Assembly: GCF_036181745.1 (NCBI RefSeq)
Contig: NZ_CP108080.1
Location: forward strand, 2,666,001 to 2,730,000
DNA length: 64,000 nt
Reading direction: 5' to 3'
Source of the DNA: Streptomyces sp. NBC_00259
Lineage (GTDB): Bacteria > Actinomycetota > Actinomycetes > Streptomycetales > Streptomycetaceae
The first letter of the stretch is position 1; every line of letters begins with the position of its first letter. Positions 7,840 to 16,379 of this stretch are shown one piece after another. The notes beneath the pieces were generated by a model. That model was not told where the DNA came from. It made no database searches and saw nothing but the letters and a program-made list of their open reading frames with translations. Made by a program: the position numbers and the translations under genes.

Positions 7840-9177
7840 ATGCCCGGAAGCCGCCGCACCACGGCCGTCGCACTGGCCGCGACCGCCTCGATAGCCCTGC
7901 TCGCCACCGCCTGTACGGGGTCCAACGACGCCGGCGCGAAGGACGACCCGAACGCGCGGACCACCCTCACCTTCTGGCACGGCTGGAGCGCGCCCAGCGA
8001 GGTCGAGGCGATCGCGGCGAACATCGAGGCGTTCGAGGCGAAGCACCCCAACATCAAGGTCAAGGTCGTCAAGGGCATCACGGACGACAAGCTCAACCAG
8101 GCGCTGCGGGCCGGCGGCTCGAACGCTCCGGACGTCGTCTCCTCCTTCACCACCGACAACGTGGGCCGCTTCTGCTCCACCAACGCACTCGCCGACCTCA
8201 AGCCCTTCCTGGACAAGGCGAAGATCGACCCGGCGAAGACCTTCCTGCCGCAGATGGCCAAGTACACCGAGCACGAGGGCAAGCGCTGCACGGTGCCGCT
8301 GCTGGGTGACGCGTACGGCCTCTACTACAACAAGAAGGCGTTCGCCGAGGCCGGCATCACCGCCCCGCCGAAGACGCTCTCCGAGTTCGACGAGGTCGCC
8401 AAGAAGCTCACCAAGGCCAAGGGCGACACCTACGAGCAGCTCGGCTTCATGCCCAACTTCCAGGGCTACGAGACCACCTTCGAGCACTACGCCGCCCAGT
8501 TCGGCATCCAGTACCTCGACGGCGAGGGCAAGTCCAGCCTGGCCTCGGACCCCCACACCAAGGAACTGCTGACCTGGCAGAAGGGACTCGTCGACAAGCT
8601 GGGCGGCTACCAGAAGCTGGAGAAGTACCGCACCGGACTCGGCGACGAGTGGGGCCCCAAGCACCCGCTGCACACCGGCCAGGTCGCCATGCAGCTCGAC
8701 GGCGAGTGGCGCGGCAAGATGGCGAAGGACGCGAAGCTGCCGTTCGAGATCGGCGCGGCGCCCTTCCCCGTGCCGGACGACCAGGCCGCCGACTACGGCA
8801 AGGGCTATCTGTCCGGGACGATCCTCGGCATCGCCGGCACCAGTGAGAAGCAGAACGCCGCCTGGGAGCTGGTGAAGTACCTGTCGACCGACACCGACGC
8901 GGTCGTCTCCTTCGCCAACGCGATCCACAACGTGCCGTCCACCCTGGCCGCCCTGAAGTCGCCGAAGCTCAACAACGACCCGGTGTACCGCACGTTCGTC
9001 GACATCGCGCAGCACCCGAAGAGCGCACACGCTCCGTCCTCGGTGAACGGCGGCGCCTTCCTGCTGACCGCCCAGGACTTCGGCGTCGCCTACGAGGCCG
9101 GGCGGGAGAAGGACCTCGACGCCGGGCTGAAGAAGACCGACGCCCAGGTCGACAAGGACAACGAGCAGGCGGGCTGA
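7840..9177 (+). CDS. csnE: ABC transporter sugar-binding lipoprotein, CsnE-like
   Basis: The ATG at 7840 has AGGGAGA upstream; the product is 445 aa. A lipoprotein signal peptide ends in a lipobox ATAC with Cys25 as the lipidation site. The rest is a family 1 extracellular solute-binding protein (TLTFWHGWSAPSEVEAIAAN near the mature N-terminus; LLGDAYGLYYNKKAF in the hinge region). It would capture oligosaccharides outside the membrane and deliver them to the two following permeases. No ATPase gene lies in the operon, so a shared MsiK-type ATPase is expected, as for most Streptomyces sugar importers. Its stop overlaps the next start (TGATG). Confidence 0.88.
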   Translation: MPGSRRTTAVALAATASIALLATACTGSNDAGAKDDPNARTTLTFWHGWSAPSEVEAIAANIEAFEAKHPNIKVKVVKGITDDKLNQALRAGGSNAPDVVSSFTTDNVGRFCSTNALADLKPFLDKAKIDPAKTFLPQMAKYTEHEGKRCTVPLLGDAYGLYYNKKAFAEAGITAPPKTLSEFDEVAKKLTKAKGDTYEQLGFMPNFQGYETTFEHYAAQFGIQYLDGEGKSSLASDPHTKELLTWQKGLVDKLGGYQKLEKYRTGLGDEWGPKHPLHTGQVAMQLDGEWRGKMAKDAKLPFEIGAAPFPVPDDQAADYGKGYLSGTILGIAGTSEKQNAAWELVKYLSTDTDAVVSFANAIHNVPSTLAALKSPKLNNDPVYRTFVDIAQHPKSAHAPSSVNGGAFLLTAQDFGVAYEAGREKDLDAGLKKTDAQVDKDNEQAG

Positions 9178-10133
9178 TGACCGCGGCACTCCCCGTCCCG
9201 GCGGGGCTGAGGGCGAAGCGCAGGAGAGCCGCGCTTCGCACCCTCGGTTTCCTGTCGCCCTGGCTGATCGGGTTCGGCGTCTTCTTCGCCTACCCCCTGG
9301 TCTCGGCCGTCTACTTCTCCTTCATGAAGTACGACGGTTTCACCGCGCCCACCTGGGTGGGCCTGAAGAACTGGTCGTACGTCTTCGGCGATTACCCGTT
9401 CTTCTGGCCGGCCCTGCGCAACACGCTCTGGCTGATCGTGGTCATGGTGTCGCTCCGGGTCGTCTTCGGCCTCGGCGTCGGGCTGCTGGTGACGAGGATC
9501 AGGACGGGCGCGGGGCTGTTCCGGACGCTGTTCTATCTGCCGTACCTGGCCCCGCCGGTCGCGGCGACGATGTCGTTCGTCTTCCTGCTGAACCCGGGTA
9601 CGGGACCGGCGAACACCGTCCTGGCGGCGTTGGGGCTGCCGGAGCCCGGCTGGTTCAACGACCCGCTCTGGTCGAAGCCCTCACTGACGATCCTGGCCCT
9701 GTGGGGCATCGGCGACCTCATGGTGATCTTCATGGCGGCGCTGCTCGACGTGCCGAAGGAGCAGTACGAGGCGGCCGAACTGGACGGGGCCGGGTCCTGG
9801 CAGCGGTTCCGGTACGTCACGCTGCCGAACATCTCCCCGATCGTGCTGTTCTCCGTGGTCACCGGAGTGATCGCGACGATGCAGTACTACACGGAACCGA
9901 TCGTCGCGGCGAAGGTCGCCAGCGGGGTGATCGGCGGCTCCGGGCAGCAGTTCGAGCCCGGCTATCCGGACAAGACCACGCTCACCGTCCCGCAGATCGT
10001 CTACAACCTCGGCTTCCAGCGGTTCGACACGGGTGCCGCGTGTGTCGTGGCCCTGGTGCTGTTCGCGCTGGCCATGGTGTTCACAGCGTTTCTGATGAGA
10101 CGGCGCTCCGGCTTCCTGTCGGCGGAGGACTGA
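9177..10133 (+). CDS. csnF: ABC sugar transporter permease, MalF type (CsnF-like)
   Basis: 318 aa, with its ATG overlapping the stop of the binding-protein gene. About six transmembrane helices are apparent, the first at about residues 23-45 (WLIGFGVFFAYPLVSAVYFS). The cytoplasmic EAA loop EAAELDGAGSWQRFRYVTLP, which docks the ATPase, lies at about 197-216. It pairs with the following permease to form the membrane channel of the importer. Confidence 0.9.
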   Translation: MTAALPVPAGLRAKRRRAALRTLGFLSPWLIGFGVFFAYPLVSAVYFSFMKYDGFTAPTWVGLKNWSYVFGDYPFFWPALRNTLWLIVVMVSLRVVFGLGVGLLVTRIRTGAGLFRTLFYLPYLAPPVAATMSFVFLLNPGTGPANTVLAALGLPEPGWFNDPLWSKPSLTILALWGIGDLMVIFMAALLDVPKEQYEAAELDGAGSWQRFRYVTLPNISPIVLFSVVTGVIATMQYYTEPIVAAKVASGVIGGSGQQFEPGYPDKTTLTVPQIVYNLGFQRFDTGAACVVALVLFALAMVFTAFLMRRRSGFLSAED

Positions 10134-10136
10134 ACG

Positions 10137-11045
10137 ATGACCCCCACCACGACACTCACCCCGGCGGCACCCGCCGTGCGCAGGCCGGCCGGCGGCGGCT
10201 CCGCCCTGCGCAGCGCGCGGCGCAGGGCCGCCCTGGAGTGGATCGCGGTCCACTCACTGGCGATCGCCGCCGCCCTGTTCTTCCTCCTGCCCTTCGTGTT
10301 CGTGTTCCTGACCGCGGTGATGAGCGACGACCAGGCGCTCACCCGCGAGCTGTGGCCGGGCACCTGGGAGTGGGGCAACTTCGCCACCGTGTGGAAAACA
10401 CCCGGGTTCCTGACCTGGTGGCGCAACACCCTGCTGTACGCGGGGCTCGGCACGGTGCTCGCGGTCGGGTCGAGCATCCCGGTGGCCTACGCGCTGGCGA
10501 AGTTCCGCTTCCGCGGCAGAAGTCTGGCGATGATGCTGGTCATCGCGATGATGATGCTGCCGCCCCAGGTCGTCGTCATCCCGATGTACCTGTTCTGGGC
10601 GAAGCAGCTGGACCTCGCGGGCACCCTGTGGCCGCTGATCATTCCGTTCGCCTTCGGCAACGCGTTCACGATCTTCCTGCTGCGGCAGTTCCTGCTGACC
10701 ATCCCGAAGGAGTACACCGAGGCGGCAAGGATCGACGGCTGCGGCGAGTTCCGGACGATGGTGCGGATCGTGCTGCCGATGGCGAAGCCGGCGATCGCGG
10801 CCGTGGCGCTGTTCCACTTCTTCTACTGCTGGAACGACTACTTCGGCCCGCAGATCTACGCCTCGGAGAATCCCGCCGCCTGGACGCTCTCCTACGGACT
10901 GGAGTCCTTCAAGGGCGCGCACCAGACGGACTGGAACCTGACGATGGCCGCGACCGTGATGATCATGGCGCCGGTGATCGTCGTGTTCTTCTTCGCACAA
11001 AAGGCCTTCATCGAGGGCGTCACACTGACCGGAGTGAAGGGCTGA
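10137..11045 (+). CDS. csnG: ABC sugar transporter permease, MalG type (CsnG-like)
   Basis: 302 aa, starting three bases after the preceding stop. There are six predicted transmembrane helices and the EAA motif EAARIDGCGEFRTMVRIVLP (about residues 197-216). A Pro/Ala-rich N-terminal extension precedes the first helix. It is the second channel subunit of the oligosaccharide importer. Confidence in the family is high; the chitosan assignment rests on operon context only. Confidence 0.9.
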   Translation: MTPTTTLTPAAPAVRRPAGGGSALRSARRRAALEWIAVHSLAIAAALFFLLPFVFVFLTAVMSDDQALTRELWPGTWEWGNFATVWKTPGFLTWWRNTLLYAGLGTVLAVGSSIPVAYALAKFRFRGRSLAMMLVIAMMMLPPQVVVIPMYLFWAKQLDLAGTLWPLIIPFAFGNAFTIFLLRQFLLTIPKEYTEAARIDGCGEFRTMVRIVLPMAKPAIAAVALFHFFYCWNDYFGPQIYASENPAAWTLSYGLESFKGAHQTDWNLTMAATVMIMAPVIVVFFFAQKAFIEGVTLTGVKG

Positions 11046-11050
11046 CACGC

Positions 11051-12358
11051 ATGCTGCATTCCCACGGGGAACCACCCCTCGCCCCTCGGCCGGCCAAGAT
11101 CGCAGTGGTGGGTGGCGGATCCACCTACACCCCTGAACTGATCGACGGATTCGCCCGGTTGAGGGACACCCTGCCGATCGGCGAGCTGGTCCTCATCGAC
11201 CCGGCGGCCGGCCGGCTGGACCTGGTCGGCGGGCTCGCCCGGCGGATCTTCGCCAAGCAGGGCCATCCCGGGACCATCACGACCACCGCCGACCTCGACG
11301 CCGGTGTCGCCGGAGCGGACGCCGTGCTCCTGCAGCTCCGTGTCGGCGGGCAGGCCGCGCGGGAGCAGGACGAGACCTGGCCCCTGGAGTGCGGCTGCGT
11401 GGGTCAGGAGACGACCGGCGCCGGCGGGCTCGCCAAGGCCCTGCGCACGGTGCCCGTGGTGCTGGACATCGCCGAACGGGTCCGGCGCGCCGCACCGGAG
11501 GCCTGGATCATCGACTTCACCAACCCGGTGGGCATCGTCACCCGTGCCCTGCTCCAGGCCGGTCACCGGGCCGTCGGGCTGTGCAACGTGGCGATCGGCC
11601 TCCAGCGGAAGTTCGCCGCGCTGCTGAACACGGCCCCCGGCGAGGTGCATCTGGACCATGTGGGCCTCAACCACCTCACCTGGGAGACGGGTGTACGACT
11701 CGGCGGACCCGAGGGCGAGAACGTCCTGCCGGCCCTGCTCGCCGAGCACGGCGACACCATCGCGGGCGACCTCAGGCTGCCCCGGGAGGTCCTGGACCGG
11801 CTCGGCGTCGTCCCCTCGTACTACCTGCGCTACTTCTACGCGCACGACGCGGTCGTACGGGAGCTGAGGACCAAGCCGTCGCGGGCCGCCGAGGTCGCCG
11901 CGATGGAGAGGCAGCTGCTGGAGATGTACGGCGACCCGGCACTCGACGAGAAGCCGGCGCTGCTCGCCAAGCGGGGCGGCGCGTTCTACTCGGAGGCGGC
12001 CGTCGATCTGGCCGCCTCGCTCCTGGGCGCGGGAGGCAGCCCGTTCCAGGTGGTCAACACGTACAACAACGGGACGCTGCCCTTCCTGCCCGACGACGCC
12101 GTCATCGAGGTGCAGGCCGCCGTCGGCACCAAGGGCGCCTCGCCGCTGGCGGTACCGGAGCTCGACCCGCTGTACGCCGGGCTGATCGCCAACGTCACGG
12201 CGTACGAGGACCTTGCGCTGGAGGCCGCGCTGCGCGGCGGCCGCGACCGGGTCTTCAAGGCACTGTTGTCCCACCCCCTGATCGGCCAGTACGAGTACGC
12301 CGAGGCGCTCACCGACCAGCTGATCGCGCACAACCGGGAGCACCTTTCGTGGGCGTGA
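11051..12358 (+). CDS. csnH: GH4-family glycosidase (6-phospho-beta-glucosidase-like), CsnH-like
   Basis: 435 aa, ATG five bases after the previous stop. The NAD-binding loop KIAVVGGGSTYTP (about 16-28) starts the Rossmann domain. The GH4 metal ligands are present as Cys178 (in CNVAIG) and His208 (in GLNHLTW). GFYSEAA-like spacing with a conserved Tyr (AFYSEAAVDL, about 316-325) supplies the catalytic base. GH4 enzymes use NAD+ and a divalent metal in an oxidation-elimination mechanism. In this operon it probably cleaves imported glucosamine-containing disaccharides or their phosphates inside the cell. Its 3' end overlaps the next gene. Confidence 0.88.
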   Translation: MLHSHGEPPLAPRPAKIAVVGGGSTYTPELIDGFARLRDTLPIGELVLIDPAAGRLDLVGGLARRIFAKQGHPGTITTTADLDAGVAGADAVLLQLRVGGQAAREQDETWPLECGCVGQETTGAGGLAKALRTVPVVLDIAERVRRAAPEAWIIDFTNPVGIVTRALLQAGHRAVGLCNVAIGLQRKFAALLNTAPGEVHLDHVGLNHLTWETGVRLGGPEGENVLPALLAEHGDTIAGDLRLPREVLDRLGVVPSYYLRYFYAHDAVVRELRTKPSRAAEVAAMERQLLEMYGDPALDEKPALLAKRGGAFYSEAAVDLAASLLGAGGSPFQVVNTYNNGTLPFLPDDAVIEVQAAVGTKGASPLAVPELDPLYAGLIANVTAYEDLALEAALRGGRDRVFKALLSHPLIGQYEYAEALTDQLIAHNREHLSWA

Positions 12359-13368
12359 CCCCTTCGGTGTCGGTGCTCGCCGTCGACGCCGGCAACAGCA
12401 AGACCGACGTGGCCGTGATCGGGCCCGACGGTTCCGTGATCGGGGCGGCGCGCGGCGGGGGCTTCCAGCCGCCCGCGGTGGGCGTCCGGGCGGCTCTGGA
12501 CGGCCTGGCCGAGCCGGTGGAACGGGCCCTCGGACAGGCCGGGCTCCGGGCCGTCACGCATGTCTCCGCCTGCCTCGCCAACGCCGATCTCCCGGTCGAG
12601 GAGGAGGAGTTGACGGCCGCCGTGCACGCCCGTGGCTGGGGCGGGACGACCGTCGTGCGCAACGACACCTTCGCGATCCTGCGCGCCGGGGTCGACGAAC
12701 CACGGGGCGTGGCCGTCGTGTGCGGCGCGGGCATCAACTGCGTGGGCATGCTGCCGGACGGCCGCACCGCCCGCTTCCCGGCGATCGGCCGGATCTCCGG
12801 CGACTGGGGCGGGGGCGCCGGACTCGCCGAGGAGGCGCTGTGGTTCGCCGCGCGGGCCGAGGACGGGCGCGGCGAGCCGACGGAGCTCGCACGGACGCTT
12901 CCGGCGCACTTCGGTCTGGAGTCGATGTACGCGCTGATCGAGGCGCTGCATCTGGGCCGTATCGACGGGGCGCGCAGGCACGAGCTGACCCCGGTCCTCT
13001 TCGCCACCGGGGCGGCGGGCGATCCGGTGGCCCGCGCGATCGTCGACCGGCTCGCGGACGAGGTCGTCGCCCTGTCGACGGTGGCGCTCGGCCGGCTCGG
13101 TCTGCTGGACGAGGAGGTGCCCGTGGTGCTGGGTGGCAGTGTGCTGGCCGCCCGTCATCCGCAGCTGAGCGACAGGATCGACGAACTGCTGGCCGCCCGG
13201 GCGCCGAAGGCGGCCGTGTCCGTGGTCACCTCGCCACCGGTGCTGGGTGCGGCGCTGCTGGGACTCGACCACGTCGGAGCGCCGGCGCAGGCGCGGGCGC
13301 GACTGCGGGCGGGGTACGCGCAGGAGGGCGGGTCTCGTTCGCGCCGTCAGCATCACACGCGTGGGTGA
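12349..13368 (+). CDS. csnK: BadF/BadG-type sugar kinase, CsnK-like
   Basis: I chose the GTG at 12349 (GGGAG eight bases upstream), which overlaps the end of the GH4 gene by 10 bp; a second GTG at 12355 is possible. 339 aa. This is an ASKHA-fold kinase: phosphate-1 loop VLAVDAGNSKTDVAV (about 9-23), VVCGAGINCVG adenosine-side motif and RISGDWGGGAGLAEEAL. It resembles N-acetylglucosamine/glucosamine kinases and would phosphorylate the monosaccharide released from imported chito-oligosaccharides. Last gene of the operon. Confidence 0.87.
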   Translation: MGVTPSVSVLAVDAGNSKTDVAVIGPDGSVIGAARGGGFQPPAVGVRAALDGLAEPVERALGQAGLRAVTHVSACLANADLPVEEEELTAAVHARGWGGTTVVRNDTFAILRAGVDEPRGVAVVCGAGINCVGMLPDGRTARFPAIGRISGDWGGGAGLAEEALWFAARAEDGRGEPTELARTLPAHFGLESMYALIEALHLGRIDGARRHELTPVLFATGAAGDPVARAIVDRLADEVVALSTVALGRLGLLDEEVPVVLGGSVLAARHPQLSDRIDELLAARAPKAAVSVVTSPPVLGAALLGLDHVGAPAQARARLRAGYAQEGGSRSRRQHHTRG

Positions 13369-13550
13369 CGCGTCGCGGACGGTGCACCGGGAGTGGTCCG
13401 TGGCGCCCGAGCCCTTCGTGCGCGCCGCCCGGCGGCGCCACGGGCGCAGGCCCCGATTCACGGCGCAACGCCGCTGACCCCGGCGTGAGGGGAACCGATC
13501 GGGGTCCGGGGACGTATTGATGGTGGGGGCGCGGGAAGCAGGGGGCGGCA

Positions 13551-13579
13551 TTGACGCAAAGGGCCGAATAGCACAAGAT
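13551..13579 (+). promoter_or_regulatory. putative promoter of the glnX-pknG-FHA gene block
   Basis: TTGACG (13551-13556), a 17-bp spacer and CAAGAT (13574-13579) lie about 110 bp before the first gene. The 323-bp gap (13369-13691) shows nothing else convincing. Inferred from sequence alone. Confidence 0.45.
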
Positions 13580-13691
13580 CCAGTGAATCCCGGGTGTGGA
13601 TGTCCGCCCCTGCGGCCATACTGCTGGCCGGAAGCCGTCCCCCGACCCGCCGGGAGGCGGGACGTCGTCAGTGACCAAGGGGGAGGTCAAG

Positions 13692-15158
13692 GTGACACAC
13701 ACGCCGAATCAGGGAGGTCCGCCGGCGCCACCCGTGCCTCAGGTCCCGGCGCAGCCGGGGCCGTTGCCCGGAGCGTTGCCGGCGCCGTTGCCCGGACCGG
13801 GCTCACGGCCGTCCGCCGACGAGTCGGCGTCACCCCCGGGGACCCTCGCGCGGCGCAGCGCCTGGGCGGAGACGACGGCGCAGCTGCGCGCCGCCGCGAC
13901 GACGGAGCCGGGCCGGCTGCGGATCATCGGCGCCGTACTGGCCGCGCTGGTCGTGGCGTTCGGTGTGGTGACCGCCTTGGAGATCGCCGACCGCGCCACC
14001 GCGGCCGATGACGTGGTGAGCCGCAGCCAGCCACTGAGCGCGGACGCGGCGAGCATCTACCGGTCCCTCGCCGATGCCGACACGGCCGCGGCGAGCGGGT
14101 TCCTGGCCGGCGCGCAAGAGCCCGCCGCGACGCGGAACCGGTATCACCAGGACATCGCCAGTGCGTCCCGGCTGCTGGTGAAGGCCGCGGCGAACACGGA
14201 CAGTTCCACCGAGTCGGGCCACTGGATCGCCACGCTGAACGAGCAGCTCCCCCGCTACACGGGCCTGATAGAGCGGGCCCGCGCGAACAACCGCCAGGGA
14301 CTCCCCCTCGGCGGCGCCTATCTGCGGTACGCGAACCAGCAGATGACCACGGAGCTGCTCCCGGCGGCCCAGAAGCTGTACGACGCGGAGACGGCCCGGC
14401 TCTACGACGACCACGGCGACGCGCGGCTGTGGCCGTTCCTGTCCCTGGGCATCGGCGTGGCGGCGCTCGGAGGTCTGGTCTGGGTGCAGCGCCGCAACTA
14501 CCTGCACACGAACCGGGTGTTCAACCACGGGCTGCTCGCGGCCACCGCGGCGTCCGCGGTGATCCTGCTCTGGCTCGGGGTGGGGCACGCGGTCGCCAGG
14601 GTCGAGCTGAACGACGCGCGGGCGCACGGCCAGGAGTCCCTGAAGGTCCTCAACGACGCCCGGATCAGCAGTCTGAAGGCCCGGGCCAACGAGAATCTGA
14701 CCCTGGTCGCGCGTGGCGCCGTGCTCACGGCGGACGGCAAGAGCGACAAGTACGAGACGGACTACACGTCGGGCATGAGCAGACTCCATGACTCGCTCGT
14801 CCGGGCGGAGAGCCTCGCCGACGACGGCGAGGGCCGCACACCGGTCGCGACCGCCGTCACCGCGGTGTCCGAGTGGAAGACCCGGCACAAGTCCGCCAGC
14901 GACACCGACAAGGCCGGGGACTACGACGGGGCACTGGCCAAGGTGATCGGCAGCAAGGGCTCCACGGGGCAGTGCTTCGACCAGGTCGACGCCGCGCTGG
15001 ACCGGGCCCTGGCCCATGAGCAGGCCGAGTTCACGCAGTCGGCTCAGGACGGCAGGGGCGCGCTGGCGGGCCTGCCGATCGGGGCGGCGGCGCTCGCGGT
15101 GCTCGGTGCGCTGGGCGCGATCCTCGGCATCGGGCGCAGGCTTTCGGAGTACCGGTGA
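13692..15158 (+). CDS. four-TM sensor-like membrane protein (GlnX-like)
   Basis: The GTG at 13692 has GGGGGAGG five bases upstream (488 aa); an earlier in-frame GTG at 13671 has poorer spacing. A Pro-rich cytoplasmic N-terminus (about 1-75) is followed by TM1 (about 77-99), an extracellular helical segment of about 140 residues and TM2-TM3 (about 240-310). A second extracellular helical segment of about 160 residues and TM4 (about 460-482) follow. Two similar sensory halves with four TMs match mycobacterial GlnX, which sits beside glnH and pknG and passes the amino-acid signal to PknG. The next gene encodes a GlnH-like binding protein and pknG lies two genes further, so I infer the same role. 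Confidence 0.7.
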   Translation: MTHTPNQGGPPAPPVPQVPAQPGPLPGALPAPLPGPGSRPSADESASPPGTLARRSAWAETTAQLRAAATTEPGRLRIIGAVLAALVVAFGVVTALEIADRATAADDVVSRSQPLSADAASIYRSLADADTAAASGFLAGAQEPAATRNRYHQDIASASRLLVKAAANTDSSTESGHWIATLNEQLPRYTGLIERARANNRQGLPLGGAYLRYANQQMTTELLPAAQKLYDAETARLYDDHGDARLWPFLSLGIGVAALGGLVWVQRRNYLHTNRVFNHGLLAATAASAVILLWLGVGHAVARVELNDARAHGQESLKVLNDARISSLKARANENLTLVARGAVLTADGKSDKYETDYTSGMSRLHDSLVRAESLADDGEGRTPVATAVTAVSEWKTRHKSASDTDKAGDYDGALAKVIGSKGSTGQCFDQVDAALDRALAHEQAEFTQSAQDGRGALAGLPIGAAALAVLGALGAILGIGRRLSEYR

Positions 15159-16294
15159 GAGGGGGAGAGATGGGGGACGCGATGCCGGACGGGACGTCGG
15201 CCACGGCACCGGGCCCGGACGGGACGTCGGCTGTGGCACCGGGCGGGACACCGGATGTCACGCCGGACGCCGGTACGGCGAGGTCGCGTCGTGCGAGTCG
15301 GCCGGGGAGCCGGCTCCGCGGCTGGGGAGGTGTCGCCACGATGGCGGCGGCCTGTGCGCTGACCGCGGTGCTCACCCTGGTTCCGCTCTCGCACGGTGGC
15401 CCGCCCGCCGGTGCGCAGGCAGGCGCGGCCGCGGCCGCCGCGCAGCCCGCGAAGGCCGACGACTGCGAGAGCCCGGAGTCCTCGCTGCGGCCGTCCTCCG
15501 AGGACGGACCGGCGATCGAGGAGATCAAGCAACGCGGCATGCTCATCGTCGGCGTCGACCAGAACAGCTACCGCTGGGGCTACCGCCGCGCCGACGGCAA
15601 GCTGGAGGGCTTCGACATCGATCTGGCCCGGGCGATCGCGCAGGACATCCTCGGTGACCCCGAGAAGGTCATCTTCCGGGCGGTGCCCACCAACCAGCGG
15701 ATCGCCGCGCTCAACAACGGCACGGTGGACCTCGTCGTACGGACGATGACCATCAACTGCGCCCGGATCAAGCAGGTCGCGTTCTCCACGGCCTACTTCC
15801 AGACCGGCCAGCAGGTGCTCGCGCCACGGCAGTCCACGATCACCGGCTTCGACACGTCGCTCGCGGGGAAGAAGGTCTGCTCGGCCGAGGGCTCCACGGC
15901 CTACGAGGCGCTGGCGAAGGACCCGCACGGCGCCGAGTTCAAGGACAAGGACGACGAAGGCCCCGGCGACAAGGACCGGTTGACGGTCTCCAACCAGCTG
16001 GACTGCCTGGTCCGGCTGCAGCTCGGCGAGGTCGACGCGGTCGTGACGGACGCGGCCCTCGCGGCGGGCCAGGCGGCGCAGGACCCCTCCGTCGAACTGA
16101 AAGGCGCCAGGCCTTTCACCACCGAGTACTACGGCGTGGCGGCCAAACTGGGCAGGGACGACCTCGTCCGCCGGGTCAACAAGGTCCTCGACGAGTACCG
16201 TGCGGGCCCCTGGATGCAGGCGTACGCCAAGTGGCTGAAGAAGGACCTGCCCGGCATATCCGGTCCGCCGGTGCCCAAGTACCGGGACAATTGA
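15155..16294 (+). CDS. amino-acid-binding protein (GlnH-like, SBP family 3)
   Basis: GTG at 15155 overlaps the preceding stop (GTGA), with GGAG five bases upstream; an ATG at 15170 is an alternative. 379 aa. A low-complexity N-terminus contains two copies of a decapeptide (PDGTSATAPG/PDGTSAVAPG). A single hydrophobic segment follows (about 56-80, signal peptide or anchor; AAAC is a weak lipobox). The family 3 solute-binding domain spans about 115-365: IKQRGMLIVGVDQNSYRWGY, GFDIDLARAIA and RIAALNNGTVDLVVRTMTIN. Family members bind Asp, Glu or Gln. No ABC permease is adjacent, so it looks like a sensor subunit for the GlnX-like protein rather than a transporter. Confidence 0.8.
   Translation: MRGGEMGDAMPDGTSATAPGPDGTSAVAPGGTPDVTPDAGTARSRRASRPGSRLRGWGGVATMAAACALTAVLTLVPLSHGGPPAGAQAGAAAAAAQPAKADDCESPESSLRPSSEDGPAIEEIKQRGMLIVGVDQNSYRWGYRRADGKLEGFDIDLARAIAQDILGDPEKVIFRAVPTNQRIAALNNGTVDLVVRTMTINCARIKQVAFSTAYFQTGQQVLAPRQSTITGFDTSLAGKKVCSAEGSTAYEALAKDPHGAEFKDKDDEGPGDKDRLTVSNQLDCLVRLQLGEVDAVVTDAALAAGQAAQDPSVELKGARPFTTEYYGVAAKLGRDDLVRRVNKVLDEYRAGPWMQAYAKWLKKDLPGISGPPVPKYRDN
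15185..15244 (+). repeat. 30-bp tandem repeat, two copies, in the glnH-like gene
   Basis: Copies at 15185-15214 and 15215-15244 encode PDGTSA(T/V)APG and differ at only three bases. They lie before the hydrophobic segment, in the probable cytoplasmic or signal region. Confidence 0.8.
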
Positions 16295-16379
16295 TCCGGT
16301 TGGGATGCTGAGTCCCCCGGGTTCGACCCTGCCGGGAGGTCCGGCAGCACATCGGAGAGCACAAGCGGAGAGGTGATCG

